Source: Akkermansiaceae bacterium
GTDB lineage: Bacteria > Verrucomicrobiota > Verrucomicrobiia > Verrucomicrobiales > Akkermansiaceae
Assembly (NCBI GenBank): GCA_020627645.1
Contig: JAHDGN010000134.1
Span: 1 to 8,022, forward strand
Direction: 5' to 3'
DNA: 8,022 nucleotides
Shown: in pieces, positions 7,970-8,022 of the stretch
Position numbering within the stretch: position 1 is the first letter of the stretch
Layout: the number at the start of each line of letters is the position of its first letter
The notes under the pieces: generated by a model
What the model saw: only the letters and a program-made list of their open reading frames with translations
Database searches by the model: none
What the model was told of the DNA's origin: nothing
Made by a program: the position numbers and the translations under genes

Positions 7970-8022
7970 CCCCTTAGTTAACTCAAGGAATTTCAACTAC
8001 CCATAGCTCTTTTCGTAACCAC

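Overview
The window holds one very large gene on the minus strand. It starts at 7863 and reads leftwards off the window edge at position 1. The encoded protein is a secreted, modular surface protein or adhesin. It has a signal peptide, a large N-terminal domain resembling the N-terminal domain of IgGFc-binding proteins, a short Ig/PKD-like segment, one canonical DUF11-type domain, and at least 15 diverged tandem DUF11-like beta-sandwich repeats of about 115-153 residues. The 3' end is not in the window, so the C-terminal anchoring or secretion signal cannot be seen.

The reading frame breaks inside repeat 9. The first frame runs from 7863 to a TGA at 2590-2592 (1757 codons). Homology resumes in another frame from about 2578 and stays open to the window edge (859 codons). 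Between the two, nine residues that fit the repeat family are readable only in the third frame (2577-2603). There are therefore two closely spaced indels, not one. This is either a sequencing or assembly fault or a real inactivating lesion; the sequence alone cannot decide.

The 159 bases to the right of the gene (7864-8022) are its non-coding upstream region. They carry two short dyads, a weak possible promoter, and no Shine-Dalgarno sequence near the ATG. No RNA gene, insertion sequence, CRISPR array or terminator was found.

The organism is uncertain. A Gln just after the predicted signal peptidase site, the lack of a Shine-Dalgarno sequence, and the IgGFc-like plus Ig-like plus DUF11 combination suggest Bacteroidota or a related lineage with roughly balanced base composition. 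Verrucomicrobiota is a reasonable alternative. With a single gene in view, no multi-gene system can be claimed. The points of interest are the frame lesion, the architecture and the internal evolution of the repeat array.
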